Positions 24,972 to 34,170 of a stretch of 64,000 nucleotides of DNA are shown here, in pieces (the stretch's first letter is position 1; each line of letters begins with the position of its first letter). The notes beneath the pieces were generated by a model. It worked only from the letters and a program-made list of their open reading frames with translations. It made no database searches and was not told the DNA's origin. The stretch lies in the NCBI RefSeq assembly GCF_001438695.1, contig NZ_JQBH01000004.1, positions 42,614 through 106,613 on the forward strand, given 5' to 3'. The DNA is from Fructobacillus fructosus KCTC 3544. GTDB lineage: Bacteria; Bacillota; Bacilli; Lactobacillales; Lactobacillaceae. The position numbers were made by a program, and so were the translations under genes.

Positions 24972-26362
24972 ACGGCCACCCCCTCTTTATCCACGAACTC
25001 CGCATGTTCAAGCGCTAAGTGCCGGTTCACAATCGGAGCTAACGGAGCGATTTGGTGCGAAACAATGACCAACGTCACGTCTAGGTCTCGCCTCACTTCT
25101 TTAAAGAGAGCCAAAACGACCCCAACGGATTGTTCGTCTAAGCCAGCAAAGGGTTCGTCCAATAGCAAGACGGGACTAGCCATCACGAGCATTAAAAGCA
25201 ATTGGAGCTTTTTTTGTTGCCCACCGGAAAGTGTGTAAACCGATCGATTACCTAGTCCCGCTAAGCCGAGTGCATGAAGGCTTCTTTCGATTCTTTCCGT
25301 CGACCAGTAGTTCTTTTGGTAGGTGTTTTTTTGCACCTGTTGAAGCTCTTCAGATACTGTAATGTCTAAAAACTGGTCAAGTGCACTTTGAAAAGCCAAG
25401 GTCACTTGCCGATAATAGTCTTTTTTCTTCCAACGGTGAAAGTCCTGGCCGAGGTAAGTTAATTGCCCCTCTGCCTTTTGGAGTCGGGCTAAGGCCTTCA
25501 GGAAAGAAGACTTACCAGAACCATTGGGTCCAGTAATTAACGTGCATTCGCCGGACTTCATTTCTAACTGTGCCTGTTCAATGAGCAAGCGCTGATCATT
25601 TTCCAATACCAGTTGTTTTAGCTGGAAAATTGGTCGACCCAGTGTTTCCTTTTGGACGGCAACAACTTGACTGGCCACTTTCTTTGGCCAATCTGCCTGA
25701 GCAACTTCGGTAAAATGCTGTTTTTGATATTGATAGAAAGCCGTCATTTTATCCAAATAACCATGATCGTCATGATCAGAAACAAAGATGGCATAGCCTT
25801 CGTTAGCCAAAGATTTCAGTAGCTGTTGAAGCTCCACCCTTGCCTGTGGATCAATGGCGGCAAAAGGCTCGTCCAACAGGAGGTATTTTGCTCCTGTTAA
25901 AAGGACCTCCGCTAACGCGACTTTTTGAAGCTCACCACCTGATAACTCACTTAACAATCGTTTGCGAAAACCAGTCAGGCCTACTTTAGTCAGTACCCGA
26001 TCAATCTTGTTGGACATCGTATCAGGAGCCAGCTGCAGGTTTTCCATGGTAAAGATAAACTCTTCTTCAACCGTTGGCATCGCAAATTGCTCGCGTGGGT
26101 TTTGAAACAATAGTCCGACCAAACTGGCCCGCTTATTGGCCGGAATGTCGGTCAACGCCTGTCCATCGATGGTGACTTGACCAGTAATTTTACCCCCATA
26201 CTGGGGGTACAGTCCGGCCATCGTTTTTAACAACGTAGACTTACCGCAGCCAGACGGACCCATCAATAAAATAAAGTCCCCACTAGCCATTTCAATCGAA
26301 AAGTCTGAAAAAAGCGTTTCTTTACGGTAAGTAAAACAAACATCCGAAACTTTTAGGGTCAT
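24968..26362 (-). CDS. ykoD: Duplicated ECF ATPase (YkoD-like)
   Basis: 464 residues, two ABC ATPase domains in one chain. First half: Walker A MGPSGCGKSTLL, signature LSGGELQKVALAEVLL, Walker B YLLLDEPFAAID. Second half (from about residue 250): TGPNGSGKSSFL, TLSGGQQKKLQLLLML, VLLLDEPFAGLDEQ. Start taken at the ATG behind GGGGAG; the frame is open for 20 codons more without support. With YkoE and YkoC it forms an ECF importer of the thiamine precursor hydroxymethylpyrimidine. Confidence 0.92.
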   Translation of the reverse strand: MTLKVSDVCFTYRKETLFSDFSIEMASGDFILLMGPSGCGKSTLLKTMAGLYPQYGGKITGQVTIDGQALTDIPANKRASLVGLLFQNPREQFAMPTVEEEFIFTMENLQLAPDTMSNKIDRVLTKVGLTGFRKRLLSELSGGELQKVALAEVLLTGAKYLLLDEPFAAIDPQARVELQQLLKSLANEGYAIFVSDHDDHGYLDKMTAFYQYQKQHFTEVAQADWPKKVASQVVAVQKETLGRPIFQLKQLVLENDQRLLIEQAQLEMKSGECTLITGPNGSGKSSFLKALARLQKAEGQLTYLGQDFHRWKKKDYYRQVTLAFQSALDQFLDITVSEELQQVQKNTYQKNYWSTERIERSLHALGLAGLGNRSVYTLSGGQQKKLQLLLMLVMASPVLLLDEPFAGLDEQSVGVVLALFKEVRRDLDVTLVIVSHQIAPLAPIVNRHLALEHAEFVDKEGVAV

Positions 26363-26372
26363 CATTCTCCCC

Positions 26373-26939
26373 TTAATCGTTATCCGTACACAAAAACTTT
26401 GAACGATCCAACAACTTCTCAATCCAGTTCACCAAAACACCTGCAAAGAAGAAGATGGAGAGGTAGCGAACAGCAAAGAGCAAAAGCAGCATTCCGAAGT
26501 GGTAGTTACCGAAACCTGACTGAAGATACTGCCAGCCAAAGGTCACAACCGTTCCCGTCAGCGTTGACAACCAGAGACCAAGCTTCCAGTTCTTATAGGC
26601 CGTTAAGGTGAAACCAAGTTCAGAACCCGCTCCCTGGATCAACCCAGCAAGCAAAGTCGCAACACCCCAGTAACCACCGAGGAACATTTCTCCGGCCGCC
26701 CCAATCATTTCAGCTAACAAAGCCGTTCCCGGCTTTTTCAAAACATAGGCCGCCAAGGGACCAGCCATCATCCAAACCCCGATGGTTAGTTCCCCAGCAA
26801 AGGCCTGTAAGCCGACGGTTGTTAATGCGCCGGAGATAATTTGATACATCGGATCCATCAAAAAGTAAATGACCGAGAAAATAATCCCAATCAAAGCCAA
26901 TAAGATGGCATCCCGTAATTTCCACTGTGTATTTTTCAT
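26373..26939 (-). CDS. ykoE: YkoE-like S component, thiamine precursor ECF transporter
   Basis: 188 residues, six membrane segments, MKNTQWKLRDAILLALIGIIFSVIYF at the start and LIQGAGSELGFTLTAYK in the middle, both typical of YkoE. ATG behind AAGGAGG. First structural gene after the TPP riboswitch. The neighbouring tenA and thiDE argue for HMP or another aminopyrimidine as cargo. Confidence 0.9.
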   Translation of the reverse strand: MKNTQWKLRDAILLALIGIIFSVIYFLMDPMYQIISGALTTVGLQAFAGELTIGVWMMAGPLAAYVLKKPGTALLAEMIGAAGEMFLGGYWGVATLLAGLIQGAGSELGFTLTAYKNWKLGLWLSTLTGTVVTFGWQYLQSGFGNYHFGMLLLLFAVRYLSIFFFAGVLVNWIEKLLDRSKFLCTDND

Positions 26940-26984
26940 GCTTTCCTCCTTTTTTATCAGGGGAACCATTGACAACGCAATGCA

Positions 26985-27155
26985 ATAAAAAAATCACTCG
27001 TCTGGACGGAATCCAGCACGAGTGATCTCAAAAAAGCTTGTGCGAACTCCCTACGCTGGTATTAACCAACAGGTTCAATGGGTCTTATCTCAACCAAAAA
27101 GGTACCCCAGTTCTTGTATGCAATTAAATACAGACTTAATATACCAAGAAGCCAC
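26985..27155 (-). promoter_or_regulatory. TPP riboswitch and promoter of ykoEDC-tenA-thiDE-thiM
   Basis: Minus-strand aptamer at about 27044-27113: ACTGGGGTACC, GGTTGAGATAAGACCC, GAACCTGTTGGTTAATACCAGCGTAGGGA in separate blocks. Terminator: ATCACTCGT (26993-27001) with ACGAGTGAT (27018-27026) and seven T. Promoter TTGTTA-N17-TATATT lies upstream near 27135-27165. The gap up to the divergent marR gene holds nothing else I recognise. Confidence 0.96.
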
Positions 27156-27261
27156 CACGTTAACAAGTTTTCCAACGAAATATTTTTTCATAACTGCTTG
27201 AAAAGTCAAAGGGAAAGCATTATATTATAAGCATACTTATTCTTTTAAAGGTGCTACTAAA

Positions 27262-27699
27262 ATGACATTCAACGATGAATTACAATCATTTCAAAACTCC
27301 AATTCTCAGGTCTTCTTCGCCCTCTATACGGACTGGTTTCGTCAAATTAAAAGACAACTCCGTCGCATCGGACTCACCCATCCACAGGTCCAGGTATTAG
27401 CCGCCCTGCAGGACCTCAATAATCACGAAGAAGAAGTGACGCAGGTTATGGTTGCCAAGGCTGCCAACATTGATCCCATGACGGCCTCTGCCATCATTAC
27501 TAAATTAGCTCGGGCAGATTATCTTGATCGTTTTCCTGGTAAAAAGAAGTTGCGAACAAAAGCCCTCTCGATTAATCAAAACGGTCAAAAACGACTGGCA
27601 GAAGCTCTCCAAATTCTCCATGACTTTGAAAAAGACTATTGGAAAGACCAAAACCCCAATCGTCGGTCATTAATGCAGGACGTTAAAAATCGATTGTAG
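27262..27699 (+). CDS. MarR family transcriptional regulator
   Basis: 145 residues. Winged helix: LTHPQVQVLAALQDLNNHEEEVTQVMVAKAANIDPMTASAIITKLARADYLDRF, with KKKLRTKALSINQNGQ as the wing. It is divergent from the thiamine operon but there is no clear palindrome in the gap, so its target is open. AAAGG lies about 11 nt before the ATG. Confidence 0.88.
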   Translation: MTFNDELQSFQNSNSQVFFALYTDWFRQIKRQLRRIGLTHPQVQVLAALQDLNNHEEEVTQVMVAKAANIDPMTASAIITKLARADYLDRFPGKKKLRTKALSINQNGQKRLAEALQILHDFEKDYWKDQNPNRRSLMQDVKNRL

Positions 27700-27702
27700 T
27701 AA

Positions 27703-27731
27703 AAAAGCTGAGCCTTTCGCTCAGCCTTTTT
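27703..27731. terminator. Bidirectional terminator between marR and MFS gene
   Basis: GCTGAGC (27707-27713) pairs with GCTCAGC (27719-27725) around CTTTC, flanked by A-run and T-run. Confidence 0.88.
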
Positions 27732-27735
27732 ATTT

Positions 27736-29079
27736 TTATTGATTAACCGACGCTTCGAGTGCTCGTACCCTACGTTCTTGGAAAACCAAGAAAATCAAAA
27801 GTACAATTGCAAAGATAGCCGCTCCATAGATGACGTTCGACGCCATGGACCAACCGTGTTGACGAACCAAAGACCCAATCAATGCCGTAGCAATTGTTTC
27901 ACCAAAAATGTACTGGAAGAAGCCCATGAATCCGGCTGACAACCCCACAGCATAGTTAGGCACCGCTTCATTAATCATCAAACCAACAAGGGTTATTGGT
28001 GTATAAATCAACGTTCCCATTAAGAAGAGAACAACCACCAAAACGGCTTGGTTAGCAGTCGTAAAGTACAAAACTAAGCTGCCTAGCAATCCAAGCGCTG
28101 AAATCAAACAGATTAAGGCACGCCGTCCGTTGAAAAAGTCAGATAGTGCACCAAGTGCAATCACACCGGGAACCGCGGAAACTTCAAAAATTCCAACAAA
28201 CCACTTTGCCCATGTAACGGAAAAGCCCTTCGTTGGTAAGTAAGAAGGAATCCACGACATGACCCCATACCGCACGATGTAAAAGGACATGGAAGCCAAC
28301 GTCACCAGCCAAACGACTTTATTCAACAAAATACTATGAACAAAAGTCTGCATAAATGGCACAGAAGCTGTATCTTTTGTTGCTTTTTCACCGTTTGCGT
28401 CCACTTCAACATAGCCAGAATAAGTCCCAATATCTGGCAAGGCCACGCTTTCAGGCTTATCCGTGTTAATCAAAAGCATCAACGTCGCTAAAACAGCTGA
28501 AATCACAGATGCGACAATAAAGACGGCCGTTAACGAACCAGCAAATAGGAAAGTCGCCATTTCAATTGATAGGACACAGAAAAAGGCACCGGCGTTATGG
28601 GCAGAAGACCAAATGGAATAAGCCGTCCCACGACTTTTCTTGGAAAACCAAATAGAAATTTGGCGTTGACAGGCTGGAGCCCCCATTGCTTGCGTAATGG
28701 CAATCAACGTCATCAATACCAAAATGACCGGGAATGATTGCGTAAAGCCAATCAATAAGTTAAAGAAGGCAGATAGGTATAACCCAGCGGCCAAGAACCA
28801 ACGTGCATTTAGCCGGTCAACCAGCGCTCCCATGAAGATTTTTGAGATACCGTACCCAACACCAAAGGTCGATAAGATTAGCCCTACCTGACCAATGTCA
28901 AAACCATAATTCTTCATAATGGACACTTGTTCGGTTGTAAATACCAAACGAATGATGTAGTACCCAATATATGAAAACGACGTTGCCAGTAAGACACCTA
29001 ATTGACGGCGCTTATATTCAGTTTTAACCTGATCTGGCGAAAGTGAGCGATTCGCTCCTTTACTCTTGAAAGAAAACAT
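27736..29079 (-). CDS. MFS transporter, organophosphate:phosphate antiporter type, copy 1
   Basis: 447 residues, twelve membrane segments. YKRRQLGVLLATSFSYIGYYIIRL, GYGISKIFMGALVDRLNARWFLA and NAGAFFCVLSIEMATFL match the OPA family (GlpT/UhpT/PgtP). The substrate is therefore likely a sugar or glycerol phosphate, inferred from family only. ATG at 29079 behind GAGG. Promoter TTGACA (29173-29178), N17, TAGAAT (29150-29155). Tandem paralogue of the next gene. Confidence 0.88.
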   Translation of the reverse strand: MFSFKSKGANRSLSPDQVKTEYKRRQLGVLLATSFSYIGYYIIRLVFTTEQVSIMKNYGFDIGQVGLILSTFGVGYGISKIFMGALVDRLNARWFLAAGLYLSAFFNLLIGFTQSFPVILVLMTLIAITQAMGAPACQRQISIWFSKKSRGTAYSIWSSAHNAGAFFCVLSIEMATFLFAGSLTAVFIVASVISAVLATLMLLINTDKPESVALPDIGTYSGYVEVDANGEKATKDTASVPFMQTFVHSILLNKVVWLVTLASMSFYIVRYGVMSWIPSYLPTKGFSVTWAKWFVGIFEVSAVPGVIALGALSDFFNGRRALICLISALGLLGSLVLYFTTANQAVLVVVLFLMGTLIYTPITLVGLMINEAVPNYAVGLSAGFMGFFQYIFGETIATALIGSLVRQHGWSMASNVIYGAAIFAIVLLIFLVFQERRVRALEASVNQ

Positions 29080-29149
29080 CCTTACCCTCATCTCTAAATA
29101 AATGGATTAGCAACCACTAGAAACCTTTCATTTCGAATTGCCACCTTTT

Positions 29150-29228
29150 ATTCTAGACAAAAAGAAGGAAACTGTCAACTAAATCCTCTAACTAAAACGC
29201 CTATATATAAACAATGTAAGCATTTACA
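29150..29228 (-). promoter_or_regulatory. Promoter of MFS copy 1 with upstream cre-like box
   Basis: TTGACA-N17-TAGAAT on the minus strand (29150-29178). TGTAAGCATTTACA (29215-29228) is a perfect dyad close to the CcpA cre consensus but with CA instead of CG in the centre. It lies upstream of the -35 box. Confidence 0.65.
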
Positions 29229-29257
29229 ATTAGAAATTACCCTCATCACAATGTCGG

Positions 29258-30604
29258 TTATTTTTTCCTCGCAAGTTGTTGATTGGTCGTTTTTTCAATT
29301 AACCGTAAATGCCGTTCCTCAACAACCAAACGAAGCAAAAGAATCAGCGCAATCAATCCGGCTAAATAAATAACGTTAGCTCCCATCTGCCATCCAAATG
29401 ACTTTACCAGAAGGCCAATCAATGCCGTTGCGATTGTTTCACCAAAGATATATTGGAAAAAGCCCATAAACCCAGTTGATAGTCCCAGGGCATAGTTCGG
29501 AACGGCTTCATTAACCATCAAACCCACTAACGACAAAGGTGTGTAGATAAGTGTGCCTAATAAGAAAAGAACGGCAATTAAAAGGACACGATTACTGGTT
29601 GTAAAATACATGACTAAACAGCCTAACATGGCGAGTACGGATACCAAACAAATCATTGCTCGCCGGCCATCAAGGTAGTCAGATAACGCGCCCAGCGCAA
29701 TCACACCGGGTACTGCAGAAACTTCAAAAATGCCAACAAACCATTTTGCCCAGGTAACTGAAAAGCCCTTTGTTGGTAGATAGGATGGAATCCAAGATAA
29801 AATGCCGTAACGAACAATGTAAATCGACATCGACGTTAGCGTCACCAACCAGACAACACGGTTTAAAAGGATACTGTGGAGGAAAACCTGACGAATGGAC
29901 AACTCTGTTTTCTTTTCAGTACAGGCCCTTCCCTTTGCATCGACCTCAACATAACCTGAATAAGTCCCGATGTCTGGTAATCCCACACTTTCCGGAGTGT
30001 CCGTATTAATCAAGAGCATCAGTGTCGCAATCAGAGCAGAAAAAGCCGAAGCAACCACAAACACCATCGTTAGCGAACCGGCAAACAGAAAGGTTGCTAA
30101 TTGGATTGAGGCAACACAGAAGAAAGCACCGGCGTTATGAGCCGAAGCCCAAATTGAAAAAGTCGTACCGCGCTTCTTTTTGGAAAACCAAAGGGAGATC
30201 TGTCGTTGACAAGCGGGTGCCCCCATTGATTGCGTCACCGCAATCAGTAGCATTAATAGCAAAATGATCTTGAAATCCTTGGTAAAGCCAATTAACAAGT
30301 TAAAAAAAGCTGAAAGGTAAAGCCCAGTCGCTAAGAACCACCGAGCGTTTAATCGATCGACTAAAGCGCCCATGAAAATTTTAGCAATGCCATAACCAAC
30401 GCCAAAAGTCGACAGAATCAGCCCTACTTGACCAATATCAAAACCGTATACCTTCATGATTCGAACCTGTTCGGTTGTGAAAACCAAACGAATCACGTAA
30501 TAACCAATGTATGAAAAAGATGTTGCTAAAAGCACACCAATTTGACGGCGGTGATATTCCGCCTTCTGGTTAGGTACTTTTTTAACCCCATTCGTTGCAA
30601 ACAT
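29258..30604 (-). CDS. MFS transporter, organophosphate:phosphate antiporter type, copy 2
   Basis: 448 residues from the ATG at 30604; the ribosome-binding site GCAGG is weak and a TTG nine codons upstream is possible. The core YHRRQIGVLLATSFSYIGYYVIRL and GYGIAKIFMGALVDRLNARWFLA is nearly the same as in copy 1, so the pair arose by tandem duplication. Most change is in the C-terminal end and the loop after SGYVEVDA. Own promoter with a strong cre site, so carbon catabolite control is likely. Confidence 0.88.
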   Translation of the reverse strand: MFATNGVKKVPNQKAEYHRRQIGVLLATSFSYIGYYVIRLVFTTEQVRIMKVYGFDIGQVGLILSTFGVGYGIAKIFMGALVDRLNARWFLATGLYLSAFFNLLIGFTKDFKIILLLMLLIAVTQSMGAPACQRQISLWFSKKKRGTTFSIWASAHNAGAFFCVASIQLATFLFAGSLTMVFVVASAFSALIATLMLLINTDTPESVGLPDIGTYSGYVEVDAKGRACTEKKTELSIRQVFLHSILLNRVVWLVTLTSMSIYIVRYGILSWIPSYLPTKGFSVTWAKWFVGIFEVSAVPGVIALGALSDYLDGRRAMICLVSVLAMLGCLVMYFTTSNRVLLIAVLFLLGTLIYTPLSLVGLMVNEAVPNYALGLSTGFMGFFQYIFGETIATALIGLLVKSFGWQMGANVIYLAGLIALILLLRLVVEERHLRLIEKTTNQQLARKK

Positions 30605-30680
30605 ATTGCGAACCTGCTTTCTATAAATCAAGAGGCATGTAATCCGATTGTTAGTGAATTTGACCTCTTAGCGCATTAAA

Positions 30681-30742
30681 TGAAAACGCTTACACGTTTT
30701 CTAACTGCGTTTATTCTATAGAATTCAGTCGAATTTGTCAAA
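30681..30742 (-). promoter_or_regulatory. Promoter and cre site of MFS copy 2
   Basis: TTGACA-N17-TAGAAT on the minus strand near 30714-30742. TGAAAACGCTTACA (30681-30694) fits the cre consensus TGWNANCGNTNWCA at every position and lies just downstream of the predicted start of transcription. CcpA would act here as a block. The rest of the gap to the proC terminator is AT-rich with no gene. Confidence 0.8.
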
Positions 30743-30831
30743 TATTTTAAAATTCAACTTTAAATATTATACATTTTAAAATAAAATGTTTCTTTTCTCA
30801 CTCGACAGCGTGTTTTAATTAACAACTAAAC

Positions 30832-30865
30832 AAAAAAGCACTTGAATTTTCAAGTGCTTTTTACT
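30832..30865 (-). terminator. Terminator after proC
   Basis: AAAGCACTTGAA (30835-30846) pairs with TTCAAGTGCTTT (30849-30860), a near-perfect 12-bp stem with T run on the minus strand. Confidence 0.85.
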
Positions 30866-30919
30866 CTTTTTCGATTCAAGTTCACGTAGTGACAAGACAG
30901 CATCAATTGATTCATTTAA

Positions 30920-31690
30920 TCAGCGATCTGCGGCTAAAATAGCCGCCTGAACTGCATGACGGAAGCCATGCTCGTCCAACGCCAAAACACCCTGAATCGT
31001 CGTGCCTCCAGGTGAAGTAATTTGTCCCTTTAAATCAGCGGCGGATAATGGCGATTGCTGAGCCAAGCTGGCTGTCCCACGAACAACTGAGGCAATCACC
31101 TCGGCCGCTGTTTTTCGGTCTAACCCTTTCGCAACCGCAGCATCTTCCATCGCATCCATCATGACATCAATAAAGGCCGGCGCACAACCGCCGACAACAC
31201 CCGCAATCCCTAACTGGTCCTCACGTACCCGTAAGACATCACCAAGACTTTCAAGGACCATCGACACCGTGGCAAGCTGCCCTTCTAAGACGTCATCTGT
31301 CACTGACAGCGCAATGGTACCAGCATTGACGGCAACCGGAATATTTGGAATAAACGGAAAAATTGCGCTCTTATTCATCACAGCCGCCAAATCTGCATGA
31401 GAAACACCAGCAGCTGCCGACAGAATGATCGTATCATGACGAAGGCCGGCTGCCTTTAGCTGCTCAAGAACGGCTACCGTCACTTTAGCGGGAACCGTTA
31501 GAATCAATAAATCGAGGTTATCAGCTAAAAAGTCACGGGGCTCCTCAAAGCCAGTAATCGACAGTTCTTTAGCCTTTTTCAAATTGGAAGACAGGGCGCA
31601 AACCGTAAGGTTGGGTAAGCTTTCCTGTCTTACCAAACCTTTGGCAATTGCCGTTCCCATGTGCCCTAATCCCACAATACCAATTTTCAT
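30920..31690 (-). CDS. proC: Pyrroline-5-carboxylate reductase
   Basis: 256 residues, last step of proline synthesis, NAD(P)H-dependent. Rossmann motif GIVGLGHMGTAIAKGL, then SAAAGVSHADL, FPFIPNIPVAVNAG and the C-terminal DLKGQITSPGGTTIQGVLALDEHGFRHAV signature. The N-terminal core is a bit short against the usual 265-270. Stand-alone gene, no proA or proB in the window. Confidence 0.92.
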   Translation of the reverse strand: MKIGIVGLGHMGTAIAKGLVRQESLPNLTVCALSSNLKKAKELSITGFEEPRDFLADNLDLLILTVPAKVTVAVLEQLKAAGLRHDTIILSAAAGVSHADLAAVMNKSAIFPFIPNIPVAVNAGTIALSVTDDVLEGQLATVSMVLESLGDVLRVREDQLGIAGVVGGCAPAFIDVMMDAMEDAAVAKGLDRKTAAEVIASVVRGTASLAQQSPLSAADLKGQITSPGGTTIQGVLALDEHGFRHAVQAAILAADR

Positions 31691-31752
31691 TTCCTGACCT
31701 CCGTTTCCATTTCTTTCACCATTTTAGCATAAGATTTCCAAGATACTTCAAC

Positions 31753-31785
31753 TAAAAAAGTCCTAGGTTTTTCCCAGGACTTTTG
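31753..31785 (-). terminator. Terminator after the amino acid permease gene
   Basis: AAAAGTCCT (31756-31764) pairs with AGGACTTTT (31776-31784), stem 9 bp plus internal GG/CC, T run on the minus strand. Confidence 0.85.
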
Positions 31786-31789
31786 TAAC

Positions 31790-33130
31790 TTATATTTTTT
31801 TAACAAAGGCAACGATGGTCATCATGAGTAACCAAACAATTGCCAAAATAGTGGTAAACATCGTACCGCTCGAAAGCAGCATTAAGATAAAAATCAGAGC
31901 TAAAAAGAGAATGGTCAAATAGTTCGACCATGGAGCAAATGGTAATTTGAAGCCCTTGACTTTTTCAATGGCGCCTTTCTTTTGCTTCTTCTTGTAGACC
32001 AAGTGTGTCACCATCAAAGCCATGTAAATAACCAAGAATGTAGCGGAAGCAGTTGATGAAATCAAGTTAAAGGCATCCGTTGGGAAGAAGTAGTTCACTA
32101 CCACTGACAGTCCGACAATCAACGTTGACAAGTTGATGGCCGCTCGTGGAATATGATTATGATCTAGCTGACCAAAGCGCGACTTCGGTCCAGCAAGTGA
32201 ATAAAGCATTCGTCCCGTTGTAAAGAAAGCCGAATTAATGGCGGATGCTGCCGCTGTCAAGACAACGAAATTGATCAAAGCCGCAGCAGATTGAACACCA
32301 ATTCCAGAGAAAACTTGAACGAATGGTGATTCACCAGCTTGGTAGTTCGTCCAAGGCTGAATAATCATGATGGCTGACAAGGCACCGATGTAGAAGACCA
32401 AAATTCGAAAGACGATCGAATTAATGGCCTTCGGAATTGTTTGGAGCGGATCCTTCGTTTCGGCTGCTGTAACACCCACAAATTCAACCCCTAAGAAGGA
32501 GAAAAAGGCCATTTGGAAAGCAGCGAGCAATGTCTTCCCGTGGTTGGCAACCAGACCGTGTGACCACAGCGTCGAAAATTCTGTCTTCCCCATTGGAGTC
32601 TTAATTTGACCAAGGGCCAAAATTAAGCCGGTCGCAATCATGGCCAAAATCGCAATGATTTTAATCATTGAAAACCAAAATTCTGCTTCACCGAAAGCAC
32701 GAACCGCAATGATGTTAACGAGGTAAAGAACGATTAGAAAGGCCAATTCCCATGGCCAAGTCGCCATATTTGGAAACCAAAAATGCATGTAGGTCCCAAT
32801 GGCCGTCAATTCCGTCATGGCGATGACAATCCAACCAATCCAGTAGGTCCAGCCGAGTACAAAACCGGCTTTCTTCCCCAAGTACTGCGTCATAAAGTCA
32901 ATAAAAACTGGCTTTGAATCATCCGAAATGAGCAGTTCACCCAATGCGCGCATCATGGCAAAAACAAAGAGTCCCGTCACGATATAGATTAATAAGATGG
33001 CTGGTCCGGCTTTTGAAATTGATGAACCGGCCCCTAAGAAAAGACCTGTTCCAATGGTTCCACCGAGGGCAATCATGGCCACGTGTCGGTGGGATAAGGT
33101 CCGGGCAAAACCCTGTTGTTCTTCTGACAT
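31790..33130 (-). CDS. Amino acid permease (APC superfamily, AAT family)
   Basis: 446 residues, twelve membrane segments. The N-terminus RTLSHRHVAMIALGGTIGTGLFLGAGSSISKAGP is the AAT signature, followed by WTYWIGWIVIAMTELTAIGTYM. The family takes up amino acids by proton symport; the substrate cannot be fixed from sequence. It is divergent from a LysR gene, which may control it. ATG behind AAAGGAG. Confidence 0.88.
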   Translation of the reverse strand: MSEEQQGFARTLSHRHVAMIALGGTIGTGLFLGAGSSISKAGPAILLIYIVTGLFVFAMMRALGELLISDDSKPVFIDFMTQYLGKKAGFVLGWTYWIGWIVIAMTELTAIGTYMHFWFPNMATWPWELAFLIVLYLVNIIAVRAFGEAEFWFSMIKIIAILAMIATGLILALGQIKTPMGKTEFSTLWSHGLVANHGKTLLAAFQMAFFSFLGVEFVGVTAAETKDPLQTIPKAINSIVFRILVFYIGALSAIMIIQPWTNYQAGESPFVQVFSGIGVQSAAALINFVVLTAAASAINSAFFTTGRMLYSLAGPKSRFGQLDHNHIPRAAINLSTLIVGLSVVVNYFFPTDAFNLISSTASATFLVIYMALMVTHLVYKKKQKKGAIEKVKGFKLPFAPWSNYLTILFLALIFILMLLSSGTMFTTILAIVWLLMMTIVAFVKKI

Positions 33131-33245
33131 TCAAATACTCCTTTGTATTTCCTCTTTAGTAGTTTATACTATCTTCATAAACAAGTAAAACTAAACCTTT
33201 TCAATCAAAAGTGAAAAACATTCATCAAAGGATATTCCGACAGCC

Positions 33246-34115
33246 ATGAAAACTTTTACCTACCAAATCTTTGCCTCCGTGGCAGAAACTGGTTCTTTTA
33301 AAAAGACAGCTCAAGCCCTCAACATCACCCCTTCAGCCGTTTCCCACGCCCTTGCTAACATGGAGCGCGAACTGGGTATTACCCTACTCATTCGCAATCG
33401 TTCGGAAATGACCCTTTCCCAATCCGGCAAAGAACTACTCCCGATGGTGGAACGGTTACTGAACGAGGATCGTCAAATCCATACCCGTGCTGCTAAGATC
33501 TCCGGTCTAGCTGGCGGCACCATTCGGATTGGGGCTATTTCATCGGTTTGTATTGCCTGGCTCCCCACTATCATCCACCGTTTTAAGGAAAAGCATCCAG
33601 AAGTCGCCATTACCATTTTTCAAGGCTCCTTCAAAGAAATTGAACAGGGAGTTAACCTCGGGCGAATTGATATCGGTTTTTCTGCCTATCCTGTTGATGA
33701 GCGGTTGGATAGCTGTCCGCTCATTGATGATGAAATCAAGTGCATTACCGAGAACGACTTTATACCCAAAAACGGCGAGTCCATTTCAAAAGACGATCTC
33801 CAAAATCAACATTTTATTCTCCAGCGGGCCGATTATGATTCCGATACAAAAGTCGCTCTGGACGAACTCGATGTGAAACCTCAGGCCATCAATTATTCCA
33901 TTGATGACCAGTCCATTCTCGCAATGGTAGAAGCAGGATTGGGCTGGGGCATTCTGCCAGATTTGGCCTTAACACGTCTTTCAGGCGCTGTTCAATCTTT
34001 CCCTTTCGAAACCCCCTACTTCCGCCATCTTGAACTCATCACCAACCATTCCGCCAGTGAAGACCCACTGGTCCAAGGAATGAAGAAAGAAATTTTATCT
34101 TATATTCAAGCATAA
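33246..34115 (+). CDS. LysR family transcriptional regulator
   Basis: 289 residues. N-terminal winged helix FTYQIFASVAETGSFKKTAQALNITPSAVSHALANMERELGI, linker, then a substrate-binding domain that begins GTIRIGAISSVCIAWLPTIIHRF and ends near GWGILPDLALTRL. Its ATG is 115 bp from the divergent permease start; no clear T-N11-A box stands out. The inducer is unknown. Confidence 0.9.
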   Translation: MKTFTYQIFASVAETGSFKKTAQALNITPSAVSHALANMERELGITLLIRNRSEMTLSQSGKELLPMVERLLNEDRQIHTRAAKISGLAGGTIRIGAISSVCIAWLPTIIHRFKEKHPEVAITIFQGSFKEIEQGVNLGRIDIGFSAYPVDERLDSCPLIDDEIKCITENDFIPKNGESISKDDLQNQHFILQRADYDSDTKVALDELDVKPQAINYSIDDQSILAMVEAGLGWGILPDLALTRLSGAVQSFPFETPYFRHLELITNHSASEDPLVQGMKKEILSYIQA

Positions 34116-34116
34116 A

Positions 34117-34147
34117 AAAAGAGGAAAGCGAGCGCTTTCCTCTTTTC
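34117..34147. terminator. Bidirectional terminator between LysR and DUF308 genes
   Basis: GAGGAAAGC and GCTTTCCTC form a 9-bp stem with loop GAGC (34121-34142), flanked by A-run and T-run. Confidence 0.85.
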
Positions 34148-34170
34148 GTTTTAACATGTATGTTTTTTCT

